Source: Cognatundibacterium squillarum (GTDB taxonomy: Bacteria > Pseudomonadota > Gammaproteobacteria > Burkholderiales > Burkholderiaceae_D). From it: DNA of 64,000 nucleotides. Each line of letters opens with the position of its first letter. The stretch's first letter is position 1. The stretch is taken from assembly GCF_014652435.1 (NCBI RefSeq), contig NZ_BMYU01000006.1:1-64000 (forward strand), read 5' to 3'. Under the pieces are notes generated by a model. The model searched no databases. It saw nothing but the letters and a program-made list of their open reading frames with translations, and was not told the origin of the DNA. Positions 9,095-19,186 of this stretch are shown one piece after another. The translations under genes were made by a program, and so were the position numbers.

Positions 9095-10381
9095 ATGTCC
9101 AGTCAGCATCCGATCCCATCTTATCTGCACCCGACCGAAACAGGTCCGTGGGGCGTTTACCTCGAACAAATCGACCGCGTTACGCCTTACCTCGGCAGCC
9201 TGTCGCGCTGGGTGGAAACACTGAAGCGTCCTAAGCGTATTCTGGTGGTGGATGTACCGATCGAACGTGATGACGGCACCATCGCACACTTTGAAGGTTA
9301 CCGCGTACAACACAATACATCCCGTGGTCCTGGTAAAGGCGGCGTGCGTTTCCATCAGGACGTGACACTGTCCGAAGTTATGGCATTGTCTGCATGGATG
9401 ACAATCAAAAACTCTGCAGTGAATGTTCCTTACGGTGGTGCAAAAGGCGGTATCCGTGTTGATCCGAAGACTTTGTCCCGTGGCGAACTGATGCGTATGA
9501 CACGTCGTTATACATCGGAAATCGGTATCATCATTGGCCCGGATAAAGACATTCCTGCACCGGACGTCAACACCAATGAGCAAACCATGGCATGGATGAT
9601 GGATACCTACTCCATGAATGAAGGCCGTACATCGACCGGTGTTGTGACCGGTAAGCCGATTTCTCTGGGTGGTAGTCTGGGGCGTCGTGAAGCGACTGGC
9701 CGTGGTGTATTCGTTGTTGGTTGCGAAGCTGCGAAAAAACGCGGCATGAACATCGAAGGCGCAAAAGTTGCCGTGCAGGGTTTCGGTAATGTTGGCGGTA
9801 TCGCTGGCCGTTTGTTTGCGGAAGCCGGTGCGAAAGTGGTTGCAGTACAGGATCACGGCGGCACAATTTTCCACTCCAACGGTCTGGATGTTCCGAAACT
9901 GCTGGATCACGTTGCCCGTCACGGCAGTGTTGCCGGCTTCGAAGGCATCGAAGCAACGATGGCAACCGAAGATTTCTGGAAGGTGGACTGCGACATCATG
10001 ATCCCTGCTGCGCTGGAACAGCAAATCACTGTACGCAATGCAGATCAGATCCGTGCAAAAATCATTCTGGAAGGCGCGAATGGCCCGACCACACCGGAAG
10101 CAGATGACATTCTGCGCGACAAAGGCGTTCTGGTTGTGCCGGACGTCATTGCGAATGCAGGTGGTGTGACTGTGTCTTACTTTGAATGGGTGCAGGACTT
10201 CTCCAGCTACTTCTGGACAGAAGAAGAAATCAATCAGCGTCTGACCCGTATCATGACCGAAGCATTCAGTTCTGTATGGCAGGTTTCGGAAGAGAAAAAT
10301 ACTTCCCTGCGTACAGCAGCATTCGTGATTGCATGTACCCGTGTACTGCAGGCACGTGAAGTGCGCGGCCTGTATCCGTAA
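9095..10381 (+). CDS. gdhA: Glutamate dehydrogenase
   Basis: A 428-residue Glu/Leu/Phe/Val dehydrogenase that interconverts glutamate with 2-oxoglutarate and ammonia. The catalytic lysine region [13 protein letters not shown] (about 113-125) and the dinucleotide fold VQGFGNVGG (about 227-235) are intact. The start at 9095 follows a strong CAGGAGG; the open frame continues upstream but that part has no homology-like character. Length fits the hexameric small type. NAD versus NADP use is not decided here. It lies just before a glutamate/aspartate-type uptake cluster, suggesting glutamate catabolism as a carbon or nitrogen source. Its own terminator separates it from that cluster. Confidence 0.92.
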   Translation: MSSQHPIPSYLHPTETGPWGVYLEQIDRVTPYLGSLSRWVETLKRPKRILVVDVPIERDDGTIAHFEGYRVQHNTSRGPGKGGVRFHQDVTLSEVMALSAWMTIKNSAVNVPYGGAKGGIRVDPKTLSRGELMRMTRRYTSEIGIIIGPDKDIPAPDVNTNEQTMAWMMDTYSMNEGRTSTGVVTGKPISLGGSLGRREATGRGVFVVGCEAAKKRGMNIEGAKVAVQGFGNVGGIAGRLFAEAGAKVVAVQDHGGTIFHSNGLDVPKLLDHVARHGSVAGFEGIEATMATEDFWKVDCDIMIPAALEQQITVRNADQIRAKIILEGANGPTTPEADDILRDKGVLVVPDVIANAGGVTVSYFEWVQDFSSYFWTEEEINQRLTRIMTEAFSSVWQVSEEKNTSLRTAAFVIACTRVLQAREVRGLYP

Positions 10382-10421
10382 TCTGTAAAGATCTGCCACT
10401 TTGCTGAGTGGCAAATCAATC

Positions 10422-10469
10422 ACCCATCATCTAAGCTGAGTGTATTCGCAGCGGATGATGGGTTTTTTA
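10422..10469 (+). terminator. Terminator of gdhA
   Basis: A stem ACCCATCATC / GATGATGGGT is followed by a T run. A second small hairpin (TGCCAC/GTGGCA) lies just after the stop codon. Confidence 0.85.
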
Positions 10470-10612
10470 TTGGTGAAGTTAGTGAATTAACCATGAAAAT
10501 TAAGTTTCAGATAACGAATCCGGAACGAAATTTTGTAACCATGCTTAAACGCTATTTCAATTGTTGCCGTATGTCATTACCATCCTGAGCGTTTTTCGAA
10601 TTAGGAGGTGTT

Positions 10613-11515
10613 ATGAAGGTGAGTTTCGGACGTGCCTGCAGCGTGGCACTGTTACTGCTGACAAGCAGTATTTCTGGTCTGGCTGGTGCGGCGGATACCT
10701 TATCGCGAATCAGGGAAACACAAACCCTGACGATTGCGCACCGTGAAAGTTCGGTGCCGTTTTCGTATATTCCTGAAGGCAGTAAACAACCGACAGGCTA
10801 TTCTGTCGATATCTGCCTGAAGATTGCTGATGCAATTAAGAAGGAATTGAAATTACCGAACCTGAAGCTGAATTATTTGCCGGTCAGCTCTAATAACCGT
10901 ATTCAGGCCATCATGGATGGCAAGGCAGATATTGAATGCGGCTCTACCACCAATAATGCAGAGCGTCGCAAGCAAGTGTCGTTCACGATTCCGCATTTCT
11001 TTTCAACGACCCGTATGATTGTGCGCGCTGATTCCGGCATCAAAAACTGGACGGATCTGAAAGATAAAAAAGTCGTTACGACCCGTGGTTCGACGACAGT
11101 GAAACTGCTCACGGAACGTGACCGGGTGCGCAGCCTGAATGTGCGTGTACTGGAAGGGAATGATCACGCTGAATCCTTCGGCATGGTGGAAAAATTTCAG
11201 GCAGATGCATTTGCGATGGATGACGTGCTGCTGTTCGGTTTCCGCGCAACGGCAAAAGACCCTGAGAAATATGTGGTCGTTGGTGAACCTTTGTCGATGG
11301 AGCCGTATAGTATGATGATCCACAAAGACGACAAAGCGTTTAAAGATCTGGTAGACAGAGAGATTTCCCGTTTAATGACCGATGGCGAAATCAGCAAGCT
11401 CTACGACAAATGGTTTAAGAAACCGGTGCCGCCGAAAAATACGGTGCTGAATATGCCGATGAACTATCTGCTGCGCGATACGATTCGCTTCCCAACCGAT
11501 AAAGTTGCTGATTAA
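10613..11515 (+). CDS. Amino-acid ABC transporter binding protein (GltI-like), first copy
   Basis: A 300-residue periplasmic solute-binding protein of the glutamate/aspartate group. A signal peptide ends near SGLAGA (about residue 26). The family blocks SSVPFSYI, GYSVDICLKIADAI, ADIECGSTTNNAERRKQV and the C-terminal YDKWF are present. AGGAGG precedes the ATG. It is a clear paralogue of the next gene but lies in its own transcript-sized spacer, 157 nt before the second copy. It likely delivers a ligand to the shared GltJK permease; ligand identity cannot be read. The two copies could differ in affinity or substrate. Confidence 0.88.
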   Translation: MKVSFGRACSVALLLLTSSISGLAGAADTLSRIRETQTLTIAHRESSVPFSYIPEGSKQPTGYSVDICLKIADAIKKELKLPNLKLNYLPVSSNNRIQAIMDGKADIECGSTTNNAERRKQVSFTIPHFFSTTRMIVRADSGIKNWTDLKDKKVVTTRGSTTVKLLTERDRVRSLNVRVLEGNDHAESFGMVEKFQADAFAMDDVLLFGFRATAKDPEKYVVVGEPLSMEPYSMMIHKDDKAFKDLVDREISRLMTDGEISKLYDKWFKKPVPPKNTVLNMPMNYLLRDTIRFPTDKVAD

Positions 11516-11672
11516 GCGCAAACAAAATGTTGTAAATTTGTGCGATTTACTGAAAAATGCGCTGGTTTTACGTGTTTTTACTTAGGCTTTCGCGCCTGAT
11601 GAAGACACTGTTGAAAACAGCTTTTGTTAAACTGGTGGTTAAGTTTTTCTCGGTTCATTATCAGGAGACAGT

Positions 11673-12623
11673 ATGAAATTGTTGAAAATTCTCGTTGTGA
11701 TGGCAGGTGCAGGTATGATCGCCGGCACAGCATCCGCACAGGAAAGCGGCACACTGAAAAAAATCAAAGAAACCGGCGTGATCACGCTGGGTGTGCGCGA
11801 TTCCTCCGATCCGTTTTCCTATCTGGATGACAAACAATCGTATCAGGGCTATTCGATCGACATCTGTATGAAGGTCGTTGGTCAGGTGCGTAATTCGCTG
11901 GGTATGAGCGAACTGAAAGTCAAAATGAATCCGGTGACATCTGCGACCCGTATTCCGCTGATGGCAAACGGCACGATCGATCTGGAGTGCGGTTCCACCA
12001 CGAATAACATGGAGCGTCAGAAACAGGTGGCGTTTGCACCTACCACTTTCGTAACGGCAAACCGTATCCTGTCCAAAAAATCCGCCAACATCAAAACACT
12101 GGCAGATCTGAAAGGCAAATCTGTCGTATCCACCTCCGGTACAGCGAACCTGAAGCAGCTGACGACGCTGAATGCTGATCAGAACCTGGGCATCAACATC
12201 CTGACCGCAAAAGACCATGCGGAAGCTTTCCTGATGGTGGAAACCGGTCGCGCAGTAGCATGGGTGATGGATGATATTCTGCTGGCTTCGCACGCAGCAA
12301 AATCCAAAAATCCTGCGGACTACGAAGTCAGCAAAGAAGCGCTGTCTGTTGAACCTTACGGCATCATGATGCGTAAAGATGACCCAGCGTTCAAAAAAGC
12401 AGTCGATACAGCAGTGGCGAATCTGATGCGCTCCGGCGATATCAATCAGATTTATAACAAATGGTTCATGCAACCGATTCCGCCAAAAGGCATCACGCTG
12501 AATGTGCCGATGTCTGATCAACTGAAAGCGGTGATCGCCAAACCAACGGATTCCGGTGAACCTTCTGCTTACGCAGCGGTACCGGAAGCACAAAAAGCCG
12601 TACTCAAGAAAAGCAAAAAATAA
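11673..12623 (+). CDS. gltI: Glutamate/aspartate ABC transporter binding protein
   Basis: A 316-residue periplasmic binding protein with signal peptide (about 1-22, ending ASA). It carries the same landmark blocks as its upstream paralogue: SSDPFSYLDD, GYSIDICMKV, DLECGSTTNNMERQKQVAF and YNKWFMQPIPPKG. Compared with the first copy it has an extra Lys/Ala-rich C-terminal tail. A good AGGAGA ribosome site precedes the ATG. It is immediately upstream of gltJKL, with a hairpin between, as in systems that make excess binding protein over permease. The glutamate/aspartate assignment rests on family resemblance. Confidence 0.88.
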   Translation: MKLLKILVVMAGAGMIAGTASAQESGTLKKIKETGVITLGVRDSSDPFSYLDDKQSYQGYSIDICMKVVGQVRNSLGMSELKVKMNPVTSATRIPLMANGTIDLECGSTTNNMERQKQVAFAPTTFVTANRILSKKSANIKTLADLKGKSVVSTSGTANLKQLTTLNADQNLGINILTAKDHAEAFLMVETGRAVAWVMDDILLASHAAKSKNPADYEVSKEALSVEPYGIMMRKDDPAFKKAVDTAVANLMRSGDINQIYNKWFMQPIPPKGITLNVPMSDQLKAVIAKPTDSGEPSAYAAVPEAQKAVLKKSKK

Positions 12624-12655
12624 AGTCTGAGCGCGTCAGCGCACAGGACAATTCA

Positions 12656-12688
12656 AAAAAACGGGGGGTGGACTCGCCTCCCGTTTTA
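12656..12688 (+). terminator. Intra-operon hairpin between gltI and gltJ
   Basis: A stem AAAACGGG.../...CCCGTTTT is followed by TTACT. It probably reduces read-through from gltI into gltJKL, so that more binding protein than permease is made. Confidence 0.7.
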
Positions 12689-12763
12689 CTTAGGATGCTG
12701 CGATGCCGTCCGGGGCTTTGTTCGCCCTGAAAAATGGCAAAGCAGATGTCTGAGGAGGTGATG

Positions 12764-13504
12764 ATGAATTACAACTGGAACTGGAATATCTTTTTCGAAG
12801 ATGCGCCGGATGGTGCCGGAACGTATCTGGACTCTTTATTTGCCGGCCTGAAATGGACGCTGGCGACCGCAGGAACCGGCTGGGTGATTGCCTTACTGAT
12901 CGGTCTGGTGATTGGTACCCTGCGCACCGTACCGAACAAATGGCTGGTACGTCTGGCCAATGCTTATGTGGAATTGTTCCGCAACATTCCGCTGATCGTA
13001 CAAATGTTTATGTGGTACTTCGTGTTTCCTGAAGTGCTGCCAACCGCATGGGGCGACGCACTCAAACAATTGCCGAATGCCCCGTTTATTACCGCCGCAT
13101 TAAGTCTGGGCTTTTTCACATCTGCCCGTGTTGCGGTACAGGTGTCAACCGGTATTCAGGCCTTGCCGCGCGGCCAGCGTATGGCAGGTGTGGCGCTTGG
13201 CCTGACACTGCCGCAAACCTATCGTTATGTGCTGTTGCCGATGGCATTCCGCATCATTATTCCGTCCCTGACTAATGAAGTGGCGGCGATCATCAAAAAC
13301 AGTTCCGTTGCTTTGTCGATTGGTCTGATTGAACTGACTGCCAGCGCACGTTCTATGCAGGAATTCAGTTTTCAGACGTTTGAAGCCTACAGCGCTGCAA
13401 CCCTGATTTATCTGATCGTATCGGTGATTGCGATTCTGTTGTCGAATCTGCTGGAAAAAACGCTGCGTGTGCCGGGCTTTATCGCTGCCGGTAGTGCGAA
13501 ATAA
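12764..13504 (+). CDS. gltJ: Glutamate/aspartate ABC transporter permease GltJ
   Basis: An inner-membrane permease of 246 residues of the polar amino acid (HisMQ) family, forming a heterodimer with GltK. The sequence opens NYNWNWNIFFEDAP, very like E. coli GltJ, and has several membrane helices and the EAA-type loop ALGLTLPQTYRYVLLP. GAGGAGG lies just before tandem ATGs at 12761 and 12764; the second gives better spacing and was chosen. It is followed 11 nt later by gltK. Confidence 0.9.
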   Translation: MNYNWNWNIFFEDAPDGAGTYLDSLFAGLKWTLATAGTGWVIALLIGLVIGTLRTVPNKWLVRLANAYVELFRNIPLIVQMFMWYFVFPEVLPTAWGDALKQLPNAPFITAALSLGFFTSARVAVQVSTGIQALPRGQRMAGVALGLTLPQTYRYVLLPMAFRIIIPSLTNEVAAIIKNSSVALSIGLIELTASARSMQEFSFQTFEAYSAATLIYLIVSVIAILLSNLLEKTLRVPGFIAAGSAK

Positions 13505-13515
13505 GGGAGCGAAGC

Positions 13516-14205
13516 ATGGGAAATTTTGACTTTGATGTAATTCAGCGCTCCTGGGTTTACCTGTTCCAGGTCGGCATGGTGTTCACACTGAAACTGACTT
13601 TGCTGGCCATGACCGGCGGTATCATTTTCGGAACGCTGCTGGCGATGATGCGTTTGTCCGGCAATAAAATCATTTACCTGATTGCCTCCGGCTATGTGAA
13701 CCTGATGCGCTCGGTGCCGCTGGTGCTGGTGATTTTCTGGTTTTACTTCCTCGTACCGTTTATCGGTGCTTGGCTGACCGGCAGTAACGAACCGGTACAG
13801 GTTGGCGCGTTCGCTTCCTGCCTGATTACTTTCGTGATGTTTGAAGCGGCGTATTACTGTGAAATTATGCGTTCCGGTATTCAGTCCATTCCGCGTGGTC
13901 AGATCTGGGCCGGTTACGCGATGGGCATGAATTACTGGCAGACCATGGCGCATATCGTGCTGCCACAAGCTTTCCGTAACATGATTCCGGTATTGCTGAC
14001 GCAAACCATCGTGCTGTTTCAGGACGTTTCGCTGGTGTCGATTTTGTCGATTGCAGACTTCTTCGGCTCTGCCGCCAAAGTGGCGCAGCGTGACGGACGT
14101 CTGGTAGAAATGTACAGCTTTGCTGCCGTCGTGTACTTCATCATGTGTTTCTGTCTGTCGACCATGGTGAAAAAACTGCATGCACGGATTGCGATTATCC
14201 GCTGA
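13516..14205 (+). CDS. gltK: Glutamate/aspartate ABC transporter permease GltK
   Basis: A 229-residue inner-membrane permease, partner of GltJ. Membrane helices alternate through the length, and the EAA loop YAMGMNYWQTMAHIVLPQA, which contacts the ATPase, is present. GGGAG precedes the ATG. It forms an operon with gltJ (11-nt gap) and gltL (57-nt gap). Normal length and no anomalies. Confidence 0.9.
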   Translation: MGNFDFDVIQRSWVYLFQVGMVFTLKLTLLAMTGGIIFGTLLAMMRLSGNKIIYLIASGYVNLMRSVPLVLVIFWFYFLVPFIGAWLTGSNEPVQVGAFASCLITFVMFEAAYYCEIMRSGIQSIPRGQIWAGYAMGMNYWQTMAHIVLPQAFRNMIPVLLTQTIVLFQDVSLVSILSIADFFGSAAKVAQRDGRLVEMYSFAAVVYFIMCFCLSTMVKKLHARIAIIR

Positions 14206-14262
14206 TACCTAATTGCGCTCAGGCTGCCACAGCGCCGGGCAATCATAATGAAGGAGATAAGA

Positions 14263-14991
14263 ATGATCGAAATTAAAAACGTTAGTAAATGGTACGGTCA
14301 GTTTCAGGTACTGACAGATTGCACCACCTCGGTTTCCAAAGGTGAAGTGGTGGTGGTCTGCGGTCCGTCCGGTTCCGGCAAATCGACGCTGATCAAAACC
14401 GTCAATGGTCTGGAACCGGTACAAAAAGGCGAGATCATCGTGAATGGTCAGTCCGTCACCGATCCGAAAACCAATCTGTCCAAACTACGTTCTCATATCG
14501 GTATGGTGTTCCAGAACTTTGAACTGTTCCCGCATTTGTCGATTCGCCAGAATCTGACGCTGGCGCAGGTGAAAGTGCTCGGACGTTCCGAAGAAGAAGC
14601 AACGGAGCGTGGTCTGAAATACCTCGACCGCGTCGGCTTGCTGGCGCATAAAGATAAATTCCCGGGACAATTATCCGGTGGTCAGCAGCAGCGCGTTGCG
14701 ATTGCACGTGCGTTGTCGATGGACCCGGTCGCGATGCTGTTTGATGAGCCGACATCGGCACTCGACCCGGAAATGATTAATGAAGTACTGGACGTAATGG
14801 TCGGGCTGGCGCAGGAAGGTATGACCATGATGGTGGTCACGCATGAAATGGGCTTCGCGAAAAAAGTGGCGAACCGTATCGTGTTTATGGATGCCGGTAA
14901 GATTGTGGAAGATTGCGCCAAAGATGAATTCTTTAACAATGCCCGTTCTGAACGTGCACGTGACTTCCTCGCAAAAATCATCACGCACTGA
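14263..14991 (+). CDS. gltL: Glutamate/aspartate ABC transporter ATPase GltL
   Basis: A 242-residue cytosolic ATPase that powers GltJK. Walker A GPSGSGKST (about 33-41), Q-loop VFQNFELFPH, signature LSGGQQQR, Walker B AMLFDEPTSALD and the H-loop VTHEM are all intact. The ATG at 14263 has AAGGAG six nt upstream; an ATG five codons earlier overlaps that ribosome site and is rejected. Last gene of the operon, with a strong terminator 30 nt downstream. Confidence 0.93.
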   Translation: MIEIKNVSKWYGQFQVLTDCTTSVSKGEVVVVCGPSGSGKSTLIKTVNGLEPVQKGEIIVNGQSVTDPKTNLSKLRSHIGMVFQNFELFPHLSIRQNLTLAQVKVLGRSEEEATERGLKYLDRVGLLAHKDKFPGQLSGGQQQRVAIARALSMDPVAMLFDEPTSALDPEMINEVLDVMVGLAQEGMTMMVVTHEMGFAKKVANRIVFMDAGKIVEDCAKDEFFNNARSERARDFLAKIITH

Positions 14992-15020
14992 TCGCACTGA
15001 ATTTTACTTACAGCAGCATG

Positions 15021-15054
15021 AAAAAGCTGATCCGTCCCGGATCAGCTTTTTTTA
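15021..15054 (+). terminator. Terminator of the glt operon
   Basis: A stem AAAAAGCTGATCCG / CGGATCAGCTTTTT with a 3-nt loop and T run. Confidence 0.92.
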
Positions 15055-15108
15055 TTTGCGATCCGGCAAGATACAGGGCTGTCTGCATTTTGCGATGGCA
15101 GCTTTGCT

Positions 15109-15136
15109 TTGCGCCCACTCTGGCGGCAGGTACAAT
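15109..15136 (+). promoter_or_regulatory. Sigma-70 promoter of pyrC
   Basis: -35 TTGCGC (15109-15114), a 16-nt spacer and -10 TACAAT (15131-15136). The -10 lies inside a 7-bp dyad GGCGGCA/TGCCGCC. The first part of an open frame here is therefore promoter, not coding. Confidence 0.6.
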
Positions 15137-15171
15137 GCCGCCTATTGTCTGACTCAAGAAAGCCGCGCATC

Positions 15172-16221
15172 ATGACCCTCACACCTGATTCCCTGACGAT
15201 TACCCGCCCTGACGACTGGCACTTACATCTGCGCGATGGCGCAGCACTGGCCAGCGTGTTGCCGCATACCGCTGCGCAGTTTGGCCGCGCGATTGTGATG
15301 CCGAATCTGAAACCGCCAGTCACAACGACTGAGCAGGCGCTGGCTTATCGTCAGCGTATTCTGGCGGCACTGCCGGAAGGCATGCAGTTTGAGCCACTGA
15401 TGACGCTGTATCTGACCGATAACACGCCGGGCGATGAAATCCGCCGCGCCAAAGACAGCGGTCTGGTGCATGCGGTAAAACTGTATCCGGCCGGTGCCAC
15501 CACCAATTCCGATGCAGGTGTGACGGATCTGAAAAAGTGCTACAAAACACTGGAAGTCATGCAGGAAGTCGGTATGCCTTTGCTGGTGCACGGTGAAGTC
15601 ACTCACGCTGATATCGATCTGTTTGACCGTGAAGCTGTGTTCATCGAGCAAGTGATGCAGCCGCTGCGTAAAGCGATGCCGGAACTGCGCGTGGTGTTTG
15701 AACATATCACGACCAGCGATGCCGCCAGCTATGTGGCAGAAGCGGAAGGCCCGATTGCCGCGACGATCACCGCCCACCATTTGCTGTATAACCGCAATGA
15801 GATTTTCAAAGGCGGCATTCGTCCGCACTATTACTGCCTGCCGGTACTGAAACGCGAAACCCACCGACTGGCCTTGCTGAAAGCAGCGACATCCGGCAGC
15901 CCGCGTTTCTTCCTCGGTACCGATTCCGCACCGCACGCACGTGGCATGAAAGAACATGCCTGCGGCTGCGCCGGATGCTACACCGCGCTGCATGCGATGG
16001 AACTGTATGCAATGGCGTTTGAACAGGCGGGGGCGCTGGACAAACTGGAAGGCTTCTCCAGCTTCTTCGGCCCGGATTTTTACCGTTTGCCGCGTAACGA
16101 AGGCAAAGTCACACTGCGCCGTGAACAATGGCAGATTCCGGATGCGCTGCCGTTTGCCGAAACCGAAATCGTGCCGCTGAATCAGGGTGAGCAAATCTCC
16201 TGGAAACTGCATCAGGCATAA
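15172..16221 (+). CDS. pyrC: Dihydroorotase
   Basis: A 349-residue zinc amidohydrolase that cyclises carbamoyl-aspartate to dihydroorotate in pyrimidine synthesis; nearly the same length as E. coli PyrC (class II). The metal motif HLHLRDG (about 17-23) and the lysine expected to be carbamylated, in [13 protein letters not shown], are visible, with HGEV and FLGTDSAPH further on. The ATG at 15172 matches the usual [10 protein letters not shown] start; the longer frame runs into the promoter. A weak ribosome site. The DUF3025 gene starts 3 nt after its stop. Confidence 0.94.
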   Translation: MTLTPDSLTITRPDDWHLHLRDGAALASVLPHTAAQFGRAIVMPNLKPPVTTTEQALAYRQRILAALPEGMQFEPLMTLYLTDNTPGDEIRRAKDSGLVHAVKLYPAGATTNSDAGVTDLKKCYKTLEVMQEVGMPLLVHGEVTHADIDLFDREAVFIEQVMQPLRKAMPELRVVFEHITTSDAASYVAEAEGPIAATITAHHLLYNRNEIFKGGIRPHYYCLPVLKRETHRLALLKAATSGSPRFFLGTDSAPHARGMKEHACGCAGCYTALHAMELYAMAFEQAGALDKLEGFSSFFGPDFYRLPRNEGKVTLRREQWQIPDALPFAETEIVPLNQGEQISWKLHQA

Positions 16222-16224
16222 GCT

Positions 16225-17034
16225 GTGTCGCAGGACGATTTTTACCATGTGATTGACTGGCAGCGTCCGTGGCTGCACAGCATACAGGACGCTGCTGCGC
16301 TGATTCGTGAGCGCAGCGACTGGCGCGACTGCCTGAATCGGTCGGCGCAGCAGGCTGGTTTGCGTAATCACCGCGATTTGCCACTGCATTTCATCGCACA
16401 GGAAGACTTGCCGGAAGGCACAGCCTACGAAGCGCATATCAGCGCGACGGGCGGCGTGCCGACCCGGTCGAATCTGCATGACTATTTCAATGCACTGGTC
16501 TGGCTCAGTTTTCCGCGTACCAAGCAAATGCTGAATGCCTTGCAGGCGGCACAGATCGCCGCGCTGGGCATAGGCAAATCCCGTGGGCCAGCACGTGATG
16601 CCGCCACCATCTTCGACGAAAATGCCGCCATTCTGGTGGTGGCGGAAGGACAGGCCGGAGATGACTGGATTGCCGCCTGGCGGCAGCATGCGTGGGGTGC
16701 ATGTCTGCTGACGCAGCGCGACTGGTTTTTGCAGCATGCTGAGTTATGGGCATTCGGCCATGCGCTGATGGAAAAGCTGGTTGCACCGTACAAAGCAATC
16801 ACCACCCACACCCGCGTACTGCGCGCACCGGACGCTTACTGGCAGTTGAATCATGCGCAGCGCCGTCAGTGGATAGATCAGGCCATGTGCGAACTGTTGC
16901 AGCAGGAACCGCTGCTGAATCAGGATTACCATCCGCTGCCGGTACTGGGCGTACCCGGCTGGTGGGAAGGGCAGGACAGCGCGTTTTACGCCGATACGCA
17001 GGTATTCCGTCCGCGCAGAGTGACTGCTGCCTGA
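16225..17034 (+). CDS. DUF3025 family protein
   Basis: A 269-residue protein of the DUF3025 family, recognised from the block PTRSNLHDYFNALVWLSFPRTK (about 75-96) and the later PLPVLGVPGWWEGQ. The function is unknown. It begins with GTG 3 nt after pyrC, so the two are almost certainly cotranscribed; this pairing recurs in related bacteria as I recall it. No signal peptide or membrane helix is seen, so it should be cytosolic. It could serve nucleotide metabolism or be only a passenger. Confidence 0.82.
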   Translation: MSQDDFYHVIDWQRPWLHSIQDAAALIRERSDWRDCLNRSAQQAGLRNHRDLPLHFIAQEDLPEGTAYEAHISATGGVPTRSNLHDYFNALVWLSFPRTKQMLNALQAAQIAALGIGKSRGPARDAATIFDENAAILVVAEGQAGDDWIAAWRQHAWGACLLTQRDWFLQHAELWAFGHALMEKLVAPYKAITTHTRVLRAPDAYWQLNHAQRRQWIDQAMCELLQQEPLLNQDYHPLPVLGVPGWWEGQDSAFYADTQVFRPRRVTAA

Positions 17035-17050
17035 GCCGCCAGTGGTACTT

Positions 17051-17156
17051 GTGCAAAAATCCGCATCGGGTAGTAAAACAGGCAGGCCGGAGCGCCACTG
17101 TTTTCGCGGACGTCCGCTAAAAAGCTGGTTTTTTCTGTGCTGAACACCGCATTTGA
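17051..17156 (-). repeat. Dispersed intergenic repeat, copy 2 (long variant)
   Basis: Read on the - strand it opens AAATGCGGTGTTCAGCACAG and ends TTTTTGCACAAG. It is about 20 nt longer than other copies. The centre has the perfect palindrome GCGGACGTCCGC, shared with the copy at 52.96 kb. It lies after DUF3025. Confidence 0.75.
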
Positions 17157-17232
17157 GGCTTGCTGCACCGTTTGAGATGTCTGAAACCCGCGATGGTTAA
17201 GCGGAGCACGTCCGTGCACGACGTCGCAACAT

Positions 17233-17264
17233 AAAAAAAACGATGCCCGGGCATCGTTTTTTTA
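17233..17264. terminator. Bidirectional terminator
   Basis: A palindrome CGATGCCCGGGCATCG flanked by A and T runs, in the convergent spacer between DUF3025 and the chemoreceptor gene. It lies between two repeat copies. Confidence 0.88.
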
Positions 17265-17270
17265 TTCCTG

Positions 17271-17356
17271 TCATGCAGAAATCGTCATCTGTGATTTTGT
17301 GACAGCCAGACTTTCTGCCGACGACCGCCGCATCGCTGTGCTAAACACCGCATTTG
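17271..17356 (-). repeat. Dispersed intergenic repeat, copy 3
   Basis: On the - strand: 5' box AAATGCGGTGTTTAGCACAG, middle GGCAGAAAGTCTGG, 3' box GATGACGATTTCTGCA. Box spacing equals that of the other short copies. With copy 2 and the terminator it fills most of the 457-bp spacer 17035-17491; the rest shows nothing recognisable. Confidence 0.8.
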
Positions 17357-17491
17357 AGGTGTTTTTTGCCGTTTTTGGGGCTTCTGACAGGCTCCGGAAA
17401 GCCTCGCGGGGAAATCTGTGGGAAGTAAGAAAAAAGGCTGGCAGCGTGTTCTGCTGACAGCCCTGATGCCTGTTGACTGATGGCTGAAGCT

Positions 17492-19186
17492 TTATGCGGC
17501 TTCGCGACCGCGGCCATGATTGCGCAGCGCGAGCGGACGTGCGCTGCTGTTGTCCAGATGCTGCTGACGTGCCGCGGCTTTTTTCAGCTGATAGGTTTGC
17601 GCACTGTGACGCGCATGCTGATCAGCCCGCTGTGCATCCAGCCGGAACACCGCCACCATATCGGCCAGCGCCTTGGCCTGATCCTGCATGGAAATCGACG
17701 CTGTCGTCGCTTCTTCCACCAGTGCCGCGTTTTGCTGCGTGGTGTTATCCATTTGCAGAATAGCCTGATTCACTTGCGCAATACCCAGACTCTGTTCTTC
17801 GCTGGCATGGGTGATATCCGCCATGATGCTGGCAACCTGCTGCACGCTGTGCACGATATCCTGCATGGTGGCACCGGCTTCTTCCACCAGCTTGCCGCCG
17901 GCGTGAATCTGATCGACAGAATCGCTGATCAGCGCTTTGATCTCTTTGGCGGCGGCCGCACTGCGCTGCGCCAGATTACGAACTTCGGTGGCGACCACCG
18001 CGAATCCGCGACCCTGTTCACCGGCACGTGCTGCTTCGACTGCAGCATTCAGCGCCAGAATATTGGTCTGGAATGCGATGCCGTCAATCACACTGATGAT
18101 TTCCGTGATTTTGCCAGCGGAGGTGTTGATGCCATGCATGGTCTGCACGACCTGCGTCACCACATCGCCACCGCGCTGCGCGACGCTGGATGCCGAGCCT
18201 GCCAGCGAATTCGCCTGACGTGCATTGTCTGCATTCTGTTTGACGGTGGAATTCAGTTCATCCATCGATGCCGCAGTCTGTTCCAGTGCGCTGGCCTGTG
18301 CTTCGGTGCGGCTGGACAAGTCCATATTACCGGCGGCGATCTGATCGGATGCGGTGGCGATGGTTTCGGTACCGGCGCGTACCTGACTGACGATTTCCGC
18401 CAGACTGTCACGCATCGACTTCATTGCAAACAGTAAGCTGTCGCGGTCACTGTCGTGCAGCACCACCTCGGTTGCCAGATCACCGCTGGCGATACGGCGG
18501 GCGATATCGGCGGCATAAGCAGGTTCACCACCGAGTTCGCCGCGCAGATTACGTGCCAGCAGCCAGGTGAATAAGGCGCCGCACAGTAAGGCTGCCAGCG
18601 ACAGGCTGGCCAGTATCCAGCGGCTGCTTTCATAGTGCTGCTGGATATTCAGTGCCAGATGATTCATGTTACTGCGTTGCAGCTCCAGCAATTCCTGCAC
18701 TTTGGCCTGATAACGGCTGGCTGCAGGCAGAAATACGGTTTCGATCAGCTTTTCGGCTTTCAGGGTATCGCCGGCTTCTTTAGCAGCAACGATGTCATCT
18801 TTCGCTGTTGTATAGGTTTTGCGTTCGCTGGCAATCGCATCAAATACCGCGCGCTCGCTGTCGTTGCTGAGCATTTCCTGCACGGCTTTTTGCATTTCGC
18901 TTGCTTTGCGCGATGTGATCGCTGCATCATCGGCAAAGAAATTCACCAGCGAGGTATCGCTGCTTTTCGCGATGGCAGAAGTACGGCGCACACCGACCTG
19001 AATATAACGGTACCAGTCGGAAATCAGGCGTTCTTTCGCAATCGGTTGTTCCATCATCTGACGGGTTTGTTCAGCCGTTTGCTGCAGACGCCATTGCGCA
19101 ATCGCCGTGGCAAAAAAGGACAGCGCCAGAATGCCGGCAAAACACAATGCCAGTCGTGTACTGATTTTCAAATGCTTAAACTTCAT
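17492..19186 (-). CDS. Methyl-accepting chemotaxis protein
   Basis: A 564-residue inner-membrane chemoreceptor. The order is a first membrane helix (about 11-30), a periplasmic four-helix-bundle-like sensor with a Tyr/Thr/Lys-rich region, a second helix near 190-210, HAMP, and a long coiled-coil signalling domain with the hairpin tip [20 protein letters not shown] (from about 389) that contacts CheA/CheW. The ATG at 19186 was chosen; a TTG 8 codons earlier is possible but less likely. The C-terminal tail (QHARHS...GRGREAA) has no clear CheR pentapeptide. The ligand is unknown. It is monocistronic and convergent with DUF3025. The 283-nt upstream spacer shows only the YdcH terminator. Confidence 0.9.
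   Translation of the reverse strand: MKFKHLKISTRLALCFAGILALSFFATAIAQWRLQQTAEQTRQMMEQPIAKERLISDWYRYIQVGVRRTSAIAKSSDTSLVNFFADDAAITSRKASEMQKAVQEMLSNDSERAVFDAIASERKTYTTAKDDIVAAKEAGDTLKAEKLIETVFLPAASRYQAKVQELLELQRSNMNHLALNIQQHYESSRWILASLSLAALLCGALFTWLLARNLRGELGGEPAYAADIARRIASGDLATEVVLHDSDRDSLLFAMKSMRDSLAEIVSQVRAGTETIATASDQIAAGNMDLSSRTEAQASALEQTAASMDELNSTVKQNADNARQANSLAGSASSVAQRGGDVVTQVVQTMHGINTSAGKITEIISVIDGIAFQTNILALNAAVEAARAGEQGRGFAVVATEVRNLAQRSAAAAKEIKALISDSVDQIHAGGKLVEEAGATMQDIVHSVQQVASIMADITHASEEQSLGIAQVNQAILQMDNTTQQNAALVEEATTASISMQDQAKALADMVAVFRLDAQRADQHARHSAQTYQLKKAAARQQHLDNSSARPLALRNHGRGREAA

Noticed and set aside
9080-10423. Long open frame antisense to gdhA
   Set aside because: It mirrors a complete, well-conserved enzyme, is rich in His and Cys, and has no family motif; it arises from the codon bias of gdhA.
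15223-16737. 504-codon open frame antisense to pyrC and DUF3025
   Set aside because: Composition (Gln/Arg/His-rich) and the crossing of two real genes mark it as a shadow.
17480-18436. Open frame antisense to the chemoreceptor
   Set aside because: The chemoreceptor carries all expected motifs on the other strand.
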